Origin: JAAYCI01 sp031551695
GTDB lineage: Bacteria > Bacillota > Clostridia > Oscillospirales > Ruminococcaceae
NCBI GenBank assembly: GCA_031551695.1
Contig: JAVBNG010000020.1
Location: 62,001 to 126,000 of the forward strand
Length of the DNA stretch: 64,000 bases
Reading direction: 5' to 3'
In this document: positions 17,919-25,962 of the stretch, one piece after another
Position numbering within the stretch: position 1 is the stretch's first letter
Layout of the letters: each line of letters starts with the position of its first letter
Position numbers and translations under genes: made by a program
Notes under the pieces: model-generated
What the model was told of the DNA's origin: nothing
What the model saw: the letters and a program-made list of their open reading frames with translations, nothing else
Databases searched by the model: none

Positions 17919-19223
17919 ATGAAAGCGAGTTTTTATACCCTTGGCTGCAAGGTGAACCAGAATGAAACGGCCGCGCTGGGCGAGCTCTTCCGCGCGGCGG
18001 GCTTTGCCGTGGTGGAATGGGGCGCGGCGGAGACGGCCGACGTGTATGTGGTGAACAGCTGCACCGTCACGGCTGGCAGCGACGCCAAATGTCGCCGGGT
18101 GCTGCGCCGGGCAAAGGAGATGAACCCCGCCGCCGTCACGGTGCTCACCGGGTGCTTTCCCCAGGCGTTTCCGGCGGCGGCCCTGCCGGAGGCCGACGTG
18201 GTGACAGGCACGGCAAACCGCAAAAACCTGGTGGCGGACGTGCAACAGTTTTTGGAAACCGGCCGCGCCGTGGCGGATATCTCAGAAACGGAAAACGTGT
18301 TTGAAACCCTGCCCCCGGCGCGCATGGCCGGGCGCACGCGCGCCTTTGTGAAAATAGAAGACGGCTGCAACCGCCGCTGCGCCTACTGCATCATTCCCAC
18401 GGCGCGCGGGCCGGTGCGCAGCCGGCCGGAGGCGGATACCCTGGCGGAGCTGCGCGCCCTTGCGCAGGGCGGCGTGGCCGAGGTGGTGTTTACCGGCATC
18501 AGCCTGCCCAGCTATGGCCGCGACAACGGAACCTGCCTTGCCGACATTGTGGAAAAGGCCGCCGCAATAGAGGGCATCCGGCGCATCCGCCTTTCCAGCA
18601 TGGACCCGGACATGCTGGATGCCGCGGGCATGGAGCGCATGCTGCGCGTGGAAAAGCTGTGCCCCCAGTTTCATTTAAGCCTGCAAAGCGGCGCGGACAA
18701 AACCCTGCGTGCCATGCACCGCCCCTACACCACCGCCATGTACCGTAAGGCGGCCGGCCGCCTGCGCGCAGCGCTGCCGCGGGTAACGCTTACCACGGAC
18801 GTGATAGTCGGCTTTCCCGGCGAAACGCAGGCGGATTTTGAAGGAAGCCTGCAATTTGTGCGGGAGATGGGCTTTTTGAAGGTGCACGTGTTTCCTTACT
18901 CGAAGCGCACGGGCACCGAGGCGGCGCTGCTGCCAAACCAGCTGCCCAAGGCGGAAAAGCACCGGCGCGCCGGGGTGATGCAAAAGGCGGCGGATGAATG
19001 CCGCGCAAAAACCATCGAAGCCATGCGCGGGGAAATATTTGAGGTGCTGCTGGAGCAAAAGGACAAAAAAGGCCTGTTCGCGGGCTATACCGAAAATTAT
19101 ATCCCGGTAAAAATAGACGCGCCGGAGCGGAAAACGGGTGACATCGTGCATGCGCGCCTCGGCGCGTTCAACGGGGAAGAGGCACAAGCTGAATGTGTTG
19201 ACAGGGGGGGCGCGTTCGTCTAG
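17919..19223 (+). CDS. mtaB: tRNA t6A37 methylthiotransferase MtaB
   Basis: Radical SAM methylthiotransferase that converts t6A37 to ms2t6A37 in tRNAs reading ANN codons. Three domains are visible: an N-terminal UPF0004 domain with cysteines in LGC (residue 10), NSCTVT and LTGCF that bind the auxiliary cluster; the radical SAM core with CNRRCAYC near 150; and a C-terminal TRAM domain (about 375-434). The ATG at 17919 has GGGAG directly upstream and gives the usual MKASFYTLGCKVNQNE start. Length is 434 residues. The pgi promoter overlaps its 3' end. Confidence 0.94.
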   Translation: MKASFYTLGCKVNQNETAALGELFRAAGFAVVEWGAAETADVYVVNSCTVTAGSDAKCRRVLRRAKEMNPAAVTVLTGCFPQAFPAAALPEADVVTGTANRKNLVADVQQFLETGRAVADISETENVFETLPPARMAGRTRAFVKIEDGCNRRCAYCIIPTARGPVRSRPEADTLAELRALAQGGVAEVVFTGISLPSYGRDNGTCLADIVEKAAAIEGIRRIRLSSMDPDMLDAAGMERMLRVEKLCPQFHLSLQSGADKTLRAMHRPYTTAMYRKAAGRLRAALPRVTLTTDVIVGFPGETQADFEGSLQFVREMGFLKVHVFPYSKRTGTEAALLPNQLPKAEKHRRAGVMQKAADECRAKTIEAMRGEIFEVLLEQKDKKGLFAGYTENYIPVKIDAPERKTGDIVHARLGAFNGEEAQAECVDRGGAFV

Positions 19224-19254
19224 AATAATAATGTAAAAGCATATTTGCTTTTAC
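19198..19254 (+). promoter_or_regulatory. pgi promoter with a 5'-end hairpin
   Basis: TTGACA (19198-19203) and TAGAAT (19221-19226) are 17 bases apart, inside the end of mtaB. A perfect inverted repeat, GTAAAAGCA/TGCTTTTAC with a 4-base loop (19233-19254), begins at about the expected transcription start. It may be a 5'-stabilising stem-loop or an operator. No T-run follows it, so it is not a terminator. Confidence 0.65.
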
Positions 19255-19302
19255 GCTGCAACAATGAACCCGCGGATGCGGCAGTGAGAGGGGCAATGCG
19301 TT

Positions 19303-20643
19303 TTGGGCGTACGTCTTGAGGCAAATCTTCTTCGCAAGTACGTGAACGACGCCGAGTTTGCAAACATCTTCCCACAGGTGGAGGCGGCGCACAGGCTCTT
19401 GCACGACAAAAACGGGGCCGGCAACGATTTTTTGGGCTGGCTGAACCTTCCAAAAAGCTACGACAAGGATGAATTCCGGCGAATAAAGGAAGCGGCTGCA
19501 CGCATCAAGGCAGACAGCGAAGTACTGGTGGTAATCGGCATCGGCGGTTCTTATCTGGGGGCGCGGGCGGTTATCGAGGCGGTGAGATCCGCCGGGTACA
19601 ATCTGCTTTGCAAGGGCACGCCGCGTATTTTATTTGCGGGCAACTCCGTCTCCCCAGCGGCCTTGAACGACATCATCGCCCTGTGCGACGGGCGCGACTT
19701 CTCCGTCAACGTCATTTCCAAAAGCGGCACCACCACGGAACCGGCGGTTGCTTTCCGCGTGTTCCGGGGCCTGCTGGAGGAAAAATACGGCAAAGAGGGC
19801 GCGAAAAGCCGCATTTATGTCACCACGGACAAGGCGCGCGGTACGCTGAAGGAACTGGCCGACGCCGAAGGCTATGAGAGCTTTGTGGTGCCGGATGATG
19901 TGGGCGGCCGGTTCTCGGTGCTCACGGCGGTGGGCCTGCTGCCCATAGCGGCGGCGGACATCAACATCGACGCCCTGATGGCGGGCGCGGCAAGTGCCAT
20001 GGACGAGCTGGCCGTGTGCAGCCCGAAAAACGACTGTTACCACTATGCCATGGCACGCAATATTTTGTACCGCAAGGGCAAGCGCATTGAGCTGCTTGCC
20101 TGCTACGAGCCGGATTTTGCCATGATGAACGAGTGGTACAAGCAGCTGTTCGGCGAAAGCGAAGGCAAGGACCAGAAGGGTATTTTTCCCGCAAGCGTCG
20201 TTTTTTCCACGGATCTGCACTCCATGGGGCAGTACATCCAGGACGGCGGGCGCGTGCTGTTTGAAACCGTGCTGGACGTGCAAACGCCCCGCTCGGACAT
20301 TGCCATCCCCCAAAGCGCCGAGGACGGCGACGGCTTGGGCTTTTTGGCCGGCAAGCCCCTCAGTTTTGTGAACGCGAAGGCGCTGGAGGGCACCATGCTG
20401 GCCCATTCGGACGGCGGTGTGCCCGTGATGCGGTTGGTGTTGCCGTCGGCCTTGGCGGAAGAGATCGGCCATTTTATATATTTCATGGAAAAAGCGTGCG
20501 CCATCTCGGGGTATATGCTGGGCGTGAACCCGTTCGACCAGCCGGGCGTGGAAAGCTACAAGAAAAACATGTTCGCGCTCATTGGCAAGCCCGGCTTTGA
20601 AGCGCAAAAGGCAGAACTGGAAGACCGCCTCGCAGGTGTTTAA
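19303..20643 (+). CDS. pgi: Glucose-6-phosphate isomerase
   Basis: Interconverts glucose-6-phosphate and fructose-6-phosphate. Motifs are GIGGSYLGARAVIE, the phosphate-binding VISKSGTTTEPAVAFRVF, MGQYIQDGG, and the C-terminal signature NPFDQPGVESYKKNMFALIG. The 446-residue length is that of the compact Gram-positive enzyme. The TTG start at 19303 has GAGAGGGG upstream; the nearby ATG at 19296 is in a different frame and closes after seven codons. The gene has its own promoter with a hairpin at the mRNA 5' end. Confidence 0.95.
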   Translation: MGVRLEANLLRKYVNDAEFANIFPQVEAAHRLLHDKNGAGNDFLGWLNLPKSYDKDEFRRIKEAAARIKADSEVLVVIGIGGSYLGARAVIEAVRSAGYNLLCKGTPRILFAGNSVSPAALNDIIALCDGRDFSVNVISKSGTTTEPAVAFRVFRGLLEEKYGKEGAKSRIYVTTDKARGTLKELADAEGYESFVVPDDVGGRFSVLTAVGLLPIAAADINIDALMAGAASAMDELAVCSPKNDCYHYAMARNILYRKGKRIELLACYEPDFAMMNEWYKQLFGESEGKDQKGIFPASVVFSTDLHSMGQYIQDGGRVLFETVLDVQTPRSDIAIPQSAEDGDGLGFLAGKPLSFVNAKALEGTMLAHSDGGVPVMRLVLPSALAEEIGHFIYFMEKACAISGYMLGVNPFDQPGVESYKKNMFALIGKPGFEAQKAELEDRLAGV

Positions 20644-20700
20644 TACGAAAAAAGCACGAAAATAAAGCAAATATTATTTGGCAAACGGAGGTAAATTCCC

Positions 20701-21108
20701 ATGATTCGACTCATCATTGGCAGCCGCGGTACGGGAAAGACGAAACAGATGGTGGACCTGATTAACGCAGCGCTGCAAACCACGAATGGAAACGTGGTTT
20801 GCATCGAAAAAGGCATGAAGCTCACCTATGACCTGGACCATAACTGCCGCCTGATCGACATGGATGAATACAAAATTGCCGGTTACGACATGTTGTACGG
20901 CTTTGTAGCGGGCATTCTGGCCGGGAACTACGACATTACCGAGCTGTTTGTGGACGGCATTTTGAAGGTGGGCGAGCAGGACCTTGACGGCCTTGGCGTT
21001 TTGCTGGACCGCCTGGCCCAGCTGGAAGCAGGCGCCAACGTGAACTTCACCATCACTGTGTCTGCCGATGCGGAAGAGCTGCCGGAAAGCGTGAAGAAGC
21101 ACCTGTAA
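20701..21108 (+). CDS. Small P-loop ATPase-like protein of unknown function
   Basis: A 135-residue protein with a clear Walker A motif, GSRGTGKT at 7-14, right after the first strand. The segments VVCIEKGMKL and ELFVDGIL resemble the following strands of a compact P-loop NTPase, but no full Walker B aspartate pair stands out. Function is unknown. CGGAGG precedes the ATG. It lies 57 bases after pgi and 26 bases before another unknown gene. Confidence 0.75.
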   Translation: MIRLIIGSRGTGKTKQMVDLINAALQTTNGNVVCIEKGMKLTYDLDHNCRLIDMDEYKIAGYDMLYGFVAGILAGNYDITELFVDGILKVGEQDLDGLGVLLDRLAQLEAGANVNFTITVSADAEELPESVKKHL

Positions 21109-21134
21109 AAATGCGCCCACTGTAGGGGGAATGT

Positions 21135-21644
21135 ATGCCCGGCGACAAAAAGGTGTGGAGTATGATATCGCGCGACCCGCACACCCAGCAGGCGGTGGTG
21201 GACGAGTTTATGCTGTGCCCGCTTGGTGTGTTTGTGAAGCGTGTGCGGCGGCAGATGGTGGAGCCTGTGCGCGAAGGCTCGCCAAATTATGTCCCCCTGC
21301 CCATTTTGCGCGGCGCCATTTTGTGGAACAAGGTGCGCGGCTTTCAAGTGTACGAGGCGAAGGGCGCCATCAGGGTGCACGGCAACTGCGACAGCGTGCT
21401 GACGCTGTACAGCGGCGGTGAAACGCTGTGGGAGATCGTGGCGTGGCTGGAGCGCGAATGCGCGGCGCATCCGCTATCGCATGAGGCCGACCCGGCCGCC
21501 GCCCTGTGGCTGGAGTGGAGCGAGGACACCGTGTGGAAGTATCCGTATGAGAGCTTGGAAGAAATGATTGTGAGCGAGCAGCGCCACGGCCGTTTTATCG
21601 ACACGGCCACCCTTGCGCGCACGGAGATTCCCCTGAACAGATGA
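21135..21644 (+). CDS. Hypothetical protein
   Basis: A soluble 169-residue protein that I do not recognise. It has no signal peptide or membrane segment, and is rich in Trp, Glu and Arg, with segments such as DEFMLCPLGVFVKRVRR and WLEWSEDTVWKYPYESLEEM. GGGGGA lies before the ATG. It follows the small P-loop gene and is closed by a terminator seven bases downstream, so both probably belong to one transcript that starts at the pgi promoter. Confidence 0.7.
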   Translation: MPGDKKVWSMISRDPHTQQAVVDEFMLCPLGVFVKRVRRQMVEPVREGSPNYVPLPILRGAILWNKVRGFQVYEAKGAIRVHGNCDSVLTLYSGGETLWEIVAWLERECAAHPLSHEADPAAALWLEWSEDTVWKYPYESLEEMIVSEQRHGRFIDTATLARTEIPLNR

Positions 21645-21650
21645 ACTGGA

Positions 21651-21681
21651 AAAACGGCGCGCCTTTTGGGCGTGCCGTTTT
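21651..21681. terminator. Rho-independent terminator
   Basis: A 13-bp stem (AAAACGGCGCGCC with GGCGTGCCGTTTT, one G-T pair) with a 5-base loop TTTTG and T-rich end. It closes the plus-strand operon and can also serve the convergent aminotransferase gene. Confidence 0.85.
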
Positions 21682-21733
21682 GTTTGGTGCAAAAGGATAG
21701 CCCTCCGGCCCCGTTGCACTTGTGCGTTATTCA

Positions 21734-22879
21734 TTATTCCGCCGCCAGGGCAGCCAAGGCGGCAAGCGCCGTGTCCACTTCCTCCGGCGCGGTTTCGGGG
21801 CCAAAGCTGAAGCGCACGGTGCCGCGCGGGAAAGTGCCCGCTGTTTTGTGGGCCAGGGGCGAGCAGTGCAGGCCGCTGCGGGTGATGATGCCGTGCTCTT
21901 CATACAGGCGGCGGGCCAAAACGCCCGAATCTACCCCGGGTACCTCCACGCTTACCACGGCCACGGATGTTTCGGTGTTTTGCGTGCCATAAATTTGCAG
22001 GTTCCGGATGGTTTTTGCGCCGTCCAGGAAGCGGCGCGTGAGGGCGGTTTCCGCTTGGCGGATATCCGCCACCTTCGGCGTGATTTCCTCCACAGAGGCG
22101 GCAAGGCTTAAAATGCCGATGGTGTTCGGCGTGCCGGGCTCGAATTTGTCCGGCAGGAATGTGGGCTGGTCCAATAGGTCCGACGCGGAGCCCGTGCCGC
22201 CCACCAGCCACGGTTCCATAGCACTCGCCGCTTCGGTGCCCATGGCAAAGCCGCCGCTGCCCGCCAGGGCCCGCAGGCCCTTGTGGCCGGTGAATGCGAC
22301 GATGTCGGTGTGTTCCGTCAGCCGTACGGGCAGCACCCCGGCGGTTTGGGCGGCGTCCAGCACGGTAAAGAGGCCGTGCCGTTTTGCCGCGGCAAAGCAT
22401 TCTTCCACGGGCAAAATGGTGCCCAGCACGTTGGATGCGTGGGTAAGCGCCAAAAGCCGCGTGTTTTTGTGCACATTGGCCGCAACAAGGGCGGGATCCA
22501 GCGTGCCGTCCGGCGCGGCGGGCAGCCATGTCACCTCAATTACGCCCTGTTTTTGCAGGCGGTGCAGCACGCGGGCCACGGCGTTGTGCTCAAGGCCTGA
22601 GGCCAGCACATGGCAGCCGGGCTGAACAAGGCCGTTTAGCACCATGTTCAGCGACGCAGTGACGCCGCCGGTGAATGCCACGTGCACCGGCGAGGGCGCG
22701 CCAAACAACCCGGCCAGCGCTTTGCGCGCGCGCAGGGCGGTAAGGCTGTCTTCCAAACCGTCAAAGTTGCGCCCGGCGCTTAAATAGCCGCCGTTCTGCA
22801 GATGGGCGGTAAGCTGTGCCACCACGGCGGGAGACTGGCTGGGCGATGTGGACGCGTAGTTCAGGTAAATTTGCTTCAA
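21734..22879 (-). CDS. Class V aminotransferase, cysteine-desulfurase family
   Basis: PLP enzyme of the cysteine desulfurase/selenocysteine lyase-like group (381 residues). The PLP lysine is Lys200 in AFTGHKGL; His97 (LEHNA) and the LDAAQTAGV segment match cofactor contacts. A candidate catalytic cysteine, Cys339, sits in RSGLHCSPLAHK, as in the SufS/CsdB-type active site. Relatives include desulfurases that supply sulfur, but no scaffold partner lies nearby, so the acceptor is unknown. It starts 10 bases after the glycosyltransferase-like gene on the same strand, so they form an operon. Confidence 0.85.
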   Translation of the reverse strand: MKQIYLNYASTSPSQSPAVVAQLTAHLQNGGYLSAGRNFDGLEDSLTALRARKALAGLFGAPSPVHVAFTGGVTASLNMVLNGLVQPGCHVLASGLEHNAVARVLHRLQKQGVIEVTWLPAAPDGTLDPALVAANVHKNTRLLALTHASNVLGTILPVEECFAAAKRHGLFTVLDAAQTAGVLPVRLTEHTDIVAFTGHKGLRALAGSGGFAMGTEAASAMEPWLVGGTGSASDLLDQPTFLPDKFEPGTPNTIGILSLAASVEEITPKVADIRQAETALTRRFLDGAKTIRNLQIYGTQNTETSVAVVSVEVPGVDSGVLARRLYEEHGIITRSGLHCSPLAHKTAGTFPRGTVRFSFGPETAPEEVDTALAALAALAAE

Positions 22880-22889
22880 ATGGGCGCCC

Positions 22890-24371
22890 TCACAGTGTTC
22901 CCGGCATGCTGGCGCCGTCGAGGTAGGCGCGCTTTTTGGCGCTGATTTTTTTGCCGTGCTGCTTCAAAAACTGGCGGACGAACTCCTCGCCAACGCCGAG
23001 GGTGCGGCACAAAAACGCCTTGTGCACGGCGTTTTGGTAGTCCTGCACCGGCACGTTATTAAAATGCAGCAGCGCCACGCGCCAGTTTTCGCAGGCAAGG
23101 TTTTGGAACAGGGCAGCGTTTTTGGCCAGCGGCGGCAGTTCTTCCACATTGTAGTAGCGCATCATCACGGGGCACAGGGTGCGCATCCAGCTTTCCAGCG
23201 GGCTTTTCAGCGGCACATTGCCGTTGATGAACAAAAAGCACAATGCCTCGCGGAACACACAGTCCATACCCGCCATGGTCTCTTGGGCTTTTTCCTCCGC
23301 CAGGCCGAACAGGGTGCCGCTTTCGGAGAAGGCGGCATACAGCCTGTCCCACGCGGCGGGCAAAAAGCCGAGGCTGAGCACCCCGGCCATGCGCCGGGCG
23401 GCATCCGCCGGGGGCAGGGGGATATCCAGCAGGCGGTACAGGAACGCGCTGGCCTCGTTCAGATCATGGTAATCGGCCATCAGGGTGCTATTTGAAGGGC
23501 CCGCGGCCGGCAGACCTGCGGTCAGCGCATCACCTGCGGCCCCTGTGGGCGGCAGTTCGCCTCCGGGCCCTGCGGGCGGCAGTTCGCCTCCGGCGGCTGT
23601 TGCGGCGGGCACCTGTGTAATACTGTATTTCGCCAAAAAGGCGTGGCGGGCTACGCTTGCCGCGGCAAGGGTTTTTGCCTCGTCGCGGCCCGCGTCCACG
23701 CCCGCGCCAAAAATAAGGGCGGGGTCGTCGGAAACAGTGATATATTGCAGCACATCGTCGCACAGGCAAATTTTATCGCAGTGGTTGTAATACCGCGCAA
23801 TGAAGCCAGGGCCGCGGCCCTCGTCCATTTTCAAGGCGGCCGCCCGCACCACCTGCGCGCGCAGCAGCTTGCCCCAGCACTCGTACACGCCGGGGAACAT
23901 GCTGCAGGTGCTGTAATTTTCGGCAAACTCCGCCGCCGCAAGAACAATGTTTTCGCCAAAGCCCACCAACGGCTCGCCCAATTCTTCTCCGCTTTCATCC
24001 ACGGCGGCAAACCGGGCAAGCACCACGTCGGCGCCGCTGTCCTCGGCAAGGGCAAGCGTGGTTTCGGCAAAGCCCGGCGCCAGGGTGTCGCCCGGTTCCA
24101 CCGGGGCCACAAACCGCGCGCCAGCCGCGAAAGCGGCGTCAAACGCGGTGTTCCACGCAGCGGCCACGCCGCCCTTCGCAGGGGCGCCCAGCACGGCAAT
24201 GCGCGCATCGCTTTCAGCGTATGCGCGCAGGTTTTGTGTGGTTGTTTCGTCCCCGGCGGTGGGGGCAAGGCAATAAATAAAATCGGTGTGGCTTTGCGCC
24301 AGCACACTGTCCACCGTTTTGGCGGGCACGCCGCCTTCGCCGCAAATCGTTACAAATGCCAGTATGGGCAT
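22890..24371 (-). CDS. Glycosyltransferase family 2-like protein
   Basis: The N-terminal about 220 residues read as a degenerate GT-A (family 2) fold: ILAFVTICGEGGVPAKTVDS, the NLRAYAESDARIAVL segment, and a VEPGDTL motif where DxD-type residues are expected. A Pro/Gly-rich linker with a tandem duplication (about 261-277) leads to an alpha-helical C-terminal half of unknown function. Length is 493 residues. The ATG has GGAGG 6 bases upstream. No signal peptide is seen. Acceptor and sugar are unknown, and activity is doubtful because the metal-binding motif is not canonical. Confidence 0.65.
   Translation of the reverse strand: MPILAFVTICGEGGVPAKTVDSVLAQSHTDFIYCLAPTAGDETTTQNLRAYAESDARIAVLGAPAKGGVAAAWNTAFDAAFAAGARFVAPVEPGDTLAPGFAETTLALAEDSGADVVLARFAAVDESGEELGEPLVGFGENIVLAAAEFAENYSTCSMFPGVYECWGKLLRAQVVRAAALKMDEGRGPGFIARYYNHCDKICLCDDVLQYITVSDDPALIFGAGVDAGRDEAKTLAAASVARHAFLAKYSITQVPAATAAGGELPPAGPGGELPPTGAAGDALTAGLPAAGPSNSTLMADYHDLNEASAFLYRLLDIPLPPADAARRMAGVLSLGFLPAAWDRLYAAFSESGTLFGLAEEKAQETMAGMDCVFREALCFLFINGNVPLKSPLESWMRTLCPVMMRYYNVEELPPLAKNAALFQNLACENWRVALLHFNNVPVQDYQNAVHKAFLCRTLGVGEEFVRQFLKQHGKKISAKKRAYLDGASMPGTL
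23541..23593. repeat. 27-base tandem duplication inside the glycosyltransferase-like gene
   Basis: Two copies of a 26-base unit (23541-23566 and 23568-23593), identical at 25 positions with a 27-base period, encode a nine-residue repeat (PPxGxGGEL type) in the linker. The duplication is in frame and looks recent. Confidence 0.85.
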
Positions 24372-24404
24372 GACGTTCCTCCCCGATATAGTATTCCTCC
24401 ATAC

Positions 24405-24433
24405 AGTATACGCGCCGGACATGAAAGACGCAA
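24405..24433 (-). promoter_or_regulatory. Predicted promoter of the glycosyltransferase/aminotransferase operon
   Basis: On the minus strand TTGCGT (24433-24428) and TATACT (24410-24405) are separated by 17 bases, 33 bases before the start codon. It lies just after the terminator of the molybdenum hydroxylase operon. Confidence 0.65.
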
Positions 24434-24449
24434 GGCCGCCGGCACAAAA

Positions 24450-24484
24450 GCCCCGCCCCATGCGCAAAACGCATTGGGCGGGGC
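24450..24484 (-). terminator. Terminator of the molybdenum hydroxylase operon
   Basis: A 15-bp stem with one mismatch (GCCCCGCCC...ATGCG with CGCAT...GGGCGGGGC) and loop CAAAA. On the minus strand it is followed by CTTTTGTG. It separates the xdh-like operon from the next promoter. Confidence 0.85.
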
Positions 24485-24577
24485 ACGGGTGCTTTTGAAG
24501 CGGCCGCCCCGTGTGCGGGACGACGGTGGCCTGCCAGGCCGCGCAAAAGGTCGCATTGCCGGCGGCGGAGCAACGCT

Positions 24578-25069
24578 TTACGCGCCCTTTCCCGCCAGCT
24601 GCTTCTCCACGGCTTTTTGCACCGCGTTGATGATGTTCTCGTACCCGGTGCACCGGCAAAGATGGCCACTCAGGGCCTTGCGCAGTTCGTCCTTCGTGTA
24701 GGGCCGGCCGCTCTCCAAAATTTCCATGGCGCTCATCAAAAAGCCCGGCGTGCAAAAGCCGCACTGCACGGCGCCTTCGTCGATGAAGGCCTGCTGCAAA
24801 TCGCTCAATTCGCCGTTCGGCCCCAGCAGGTGCTCCACCGTGCGGATGTGTTTGCCCTCGGCCCACACGGCAAGGTAGATGCAGGAGTTGTAACACTCGC
24901 CGTCAATCAACACATTGCACGCGCCGCATTCGCCCACTTCGCAGCCTTTTTTCACGCTGGTAAGGCGGTACTCGTTTCGCAGCATGTCCGTCAGCGAGGC
25001 GCGCACGTCCACGTAATTTTCCACTTCTTTGCCGTTGATGGTGCATTTCACAAGTTGTTTCTGGCTCAT
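24578..25069 (-). CDS. Molybdenum hydroxylase 2Fe-2S subunit
   Basis: Small iron-sulfur subunit of a xanthine dehydrogenase-type enzyme (163 residues). The plant-type cluster is held by Cys43, Cys48, Cys51 and Cys63 (CEVGECGAC...C). The second cluster is held by Cys103, Cys106 (CGFCTPG) and Cys138, Cys140 (CRC). All eight ligands are present. It passes electrons from the molybdenum centre to the FAD subunit. Its start overlaps the end of the FAD subunit gene by 4 bases. Confidence 0.95.
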   Translation of the reverse strand: MSQKQLVKCTINGKEVENYVDVRASLTDMLRNEYRLTSVKKGCEVGECGACNVLIDGECYNSCIYLAVWAEGKHIRTVEHLLGPNGELSDLQQAFIDEGAVQCGFCTPGFLMSAMEILESGRPYTKDELRKALSGHLCRCTGYENIINAVQKAVEKQLAGKGA

Positions 25070-25947
25070 AAGGCACCTCCCGCCAGTTCAATGCTTTTGG
25101 CAAGCGCGCGTTTGGCCAGTTCTTCCACCAGCTGCAGGCGCAGCTCCTTGCTGGCGCGCCAGCTGGTGCGCGGGTTCACGTCGGAAAGTGCGGCCTTCGC
25201 GGCGGCGTCCACTGTGGCGGCCGAAACGGCCTTGCCGCTTGCCGCTGCCTCGGCGTCGGGGGCGCGCATGGGCACCGGCCCTGCCACGCCGTAACCAAAG
25301 CGCGCACGCTCGATGGTCTTCTTATCTGCCGAAAGCTTCACGTTGACGCTGCAGCCCAAAGTGGCAATGTCCATGGCGTTTCGCATGGCGTATTTGATGT
25401 AATGGCCATAGCAGTCTTCGTAGCTTTCCTTCGGAATGAGGATGGCCGTCAGCAACTCACCTTGCGCCAAAGAAACCACGCCGGCTTTCACGTAGTGCCC
25501 GGCAATGGGAACCTGCCGCACGCCGCTGGGGCCGGTGTACTCCATCACGGCGTCCCAGGCTATGAGGGTGCTGGCGGAATCGGCCGAGGTGACGCCGTTG
25601 CACACGTTGCCGCCAATGGTGCCGATGTTGCGGATCTGCGGGCCGCCCACCATGTCCACGGCTTCGCCGAGGACGGGGATGTATTTTTGAATCAGCGGGT
25701 CCTTCGTGATGTGGGAAAAGCTGGTGAGAGGCAGAATGCGCAGGGTGCCGTCGTCGTCCAGCTTCACGCCGCGCAGTTCGTCCAGCTTAAAAATGCTGAC
25801 GAGTGTGCACCCGGCCATTTCGCCTTCGCGGGTCTTTATCAGCACGTCGCTGCCGCCGGCAAGGATTTTCGCTTCCGGGTGCTGCTGCAACAGTTCGATG
25901 GCGTTTTGCACGCTGGTGGCTTCGTACAGGGCTTCAATGTCATACAT
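25066..25947 (-). CDS. Molybdenum hydroxylase FAD-binding subunit
   Basis: Middle subunit of the xanthine dehydrogenase-type complex (293 residues). FAD-binding motifs are ILAGGSDVLI at 28-37 and GTIGGNVCNGVTSADSAS near 108. No extra 4Fe-4S insertion of the 4-hydroxybenzoyl-CoA reductase type is seen. The C-terminal domain is of the CO-dehydrogenase flavoprotein type. GGAGGGAAAA precedes the ATG. Neighbours are the catalytic subunit (15 bases upstream) and the 2Fe-2S subunit (4-base overlap). Confidence 0.93.
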   Translation of the reverse strand: MYDIEALYEATSVQNAIELLQQHPEAKILAGGSDVLIKTREGEMAGCTLVSIFKLDELRGVKLDDDGTLRILPLTSFSHITKDPLIQKYIPVLGEAVDMVGGPQIRNIGTIGGNVCNGVTSADSASTLIAWDAVMEYTGPSGVRQVPIAGHYVKAGVVSLAQGELLTAILIPKESYEDCYGHYIKYAMRNAMDIATLGCSVNVKLSADKKTIERARFGYGVAGPVPMRAPDAEAAASGKAVSAATVDAAAKAALSDVNPRTSWRASKELRLQLVEELAKRALAKSIELAGGAL

Positions 25948-25962
25948 GGCTTTTCCCTCCTT

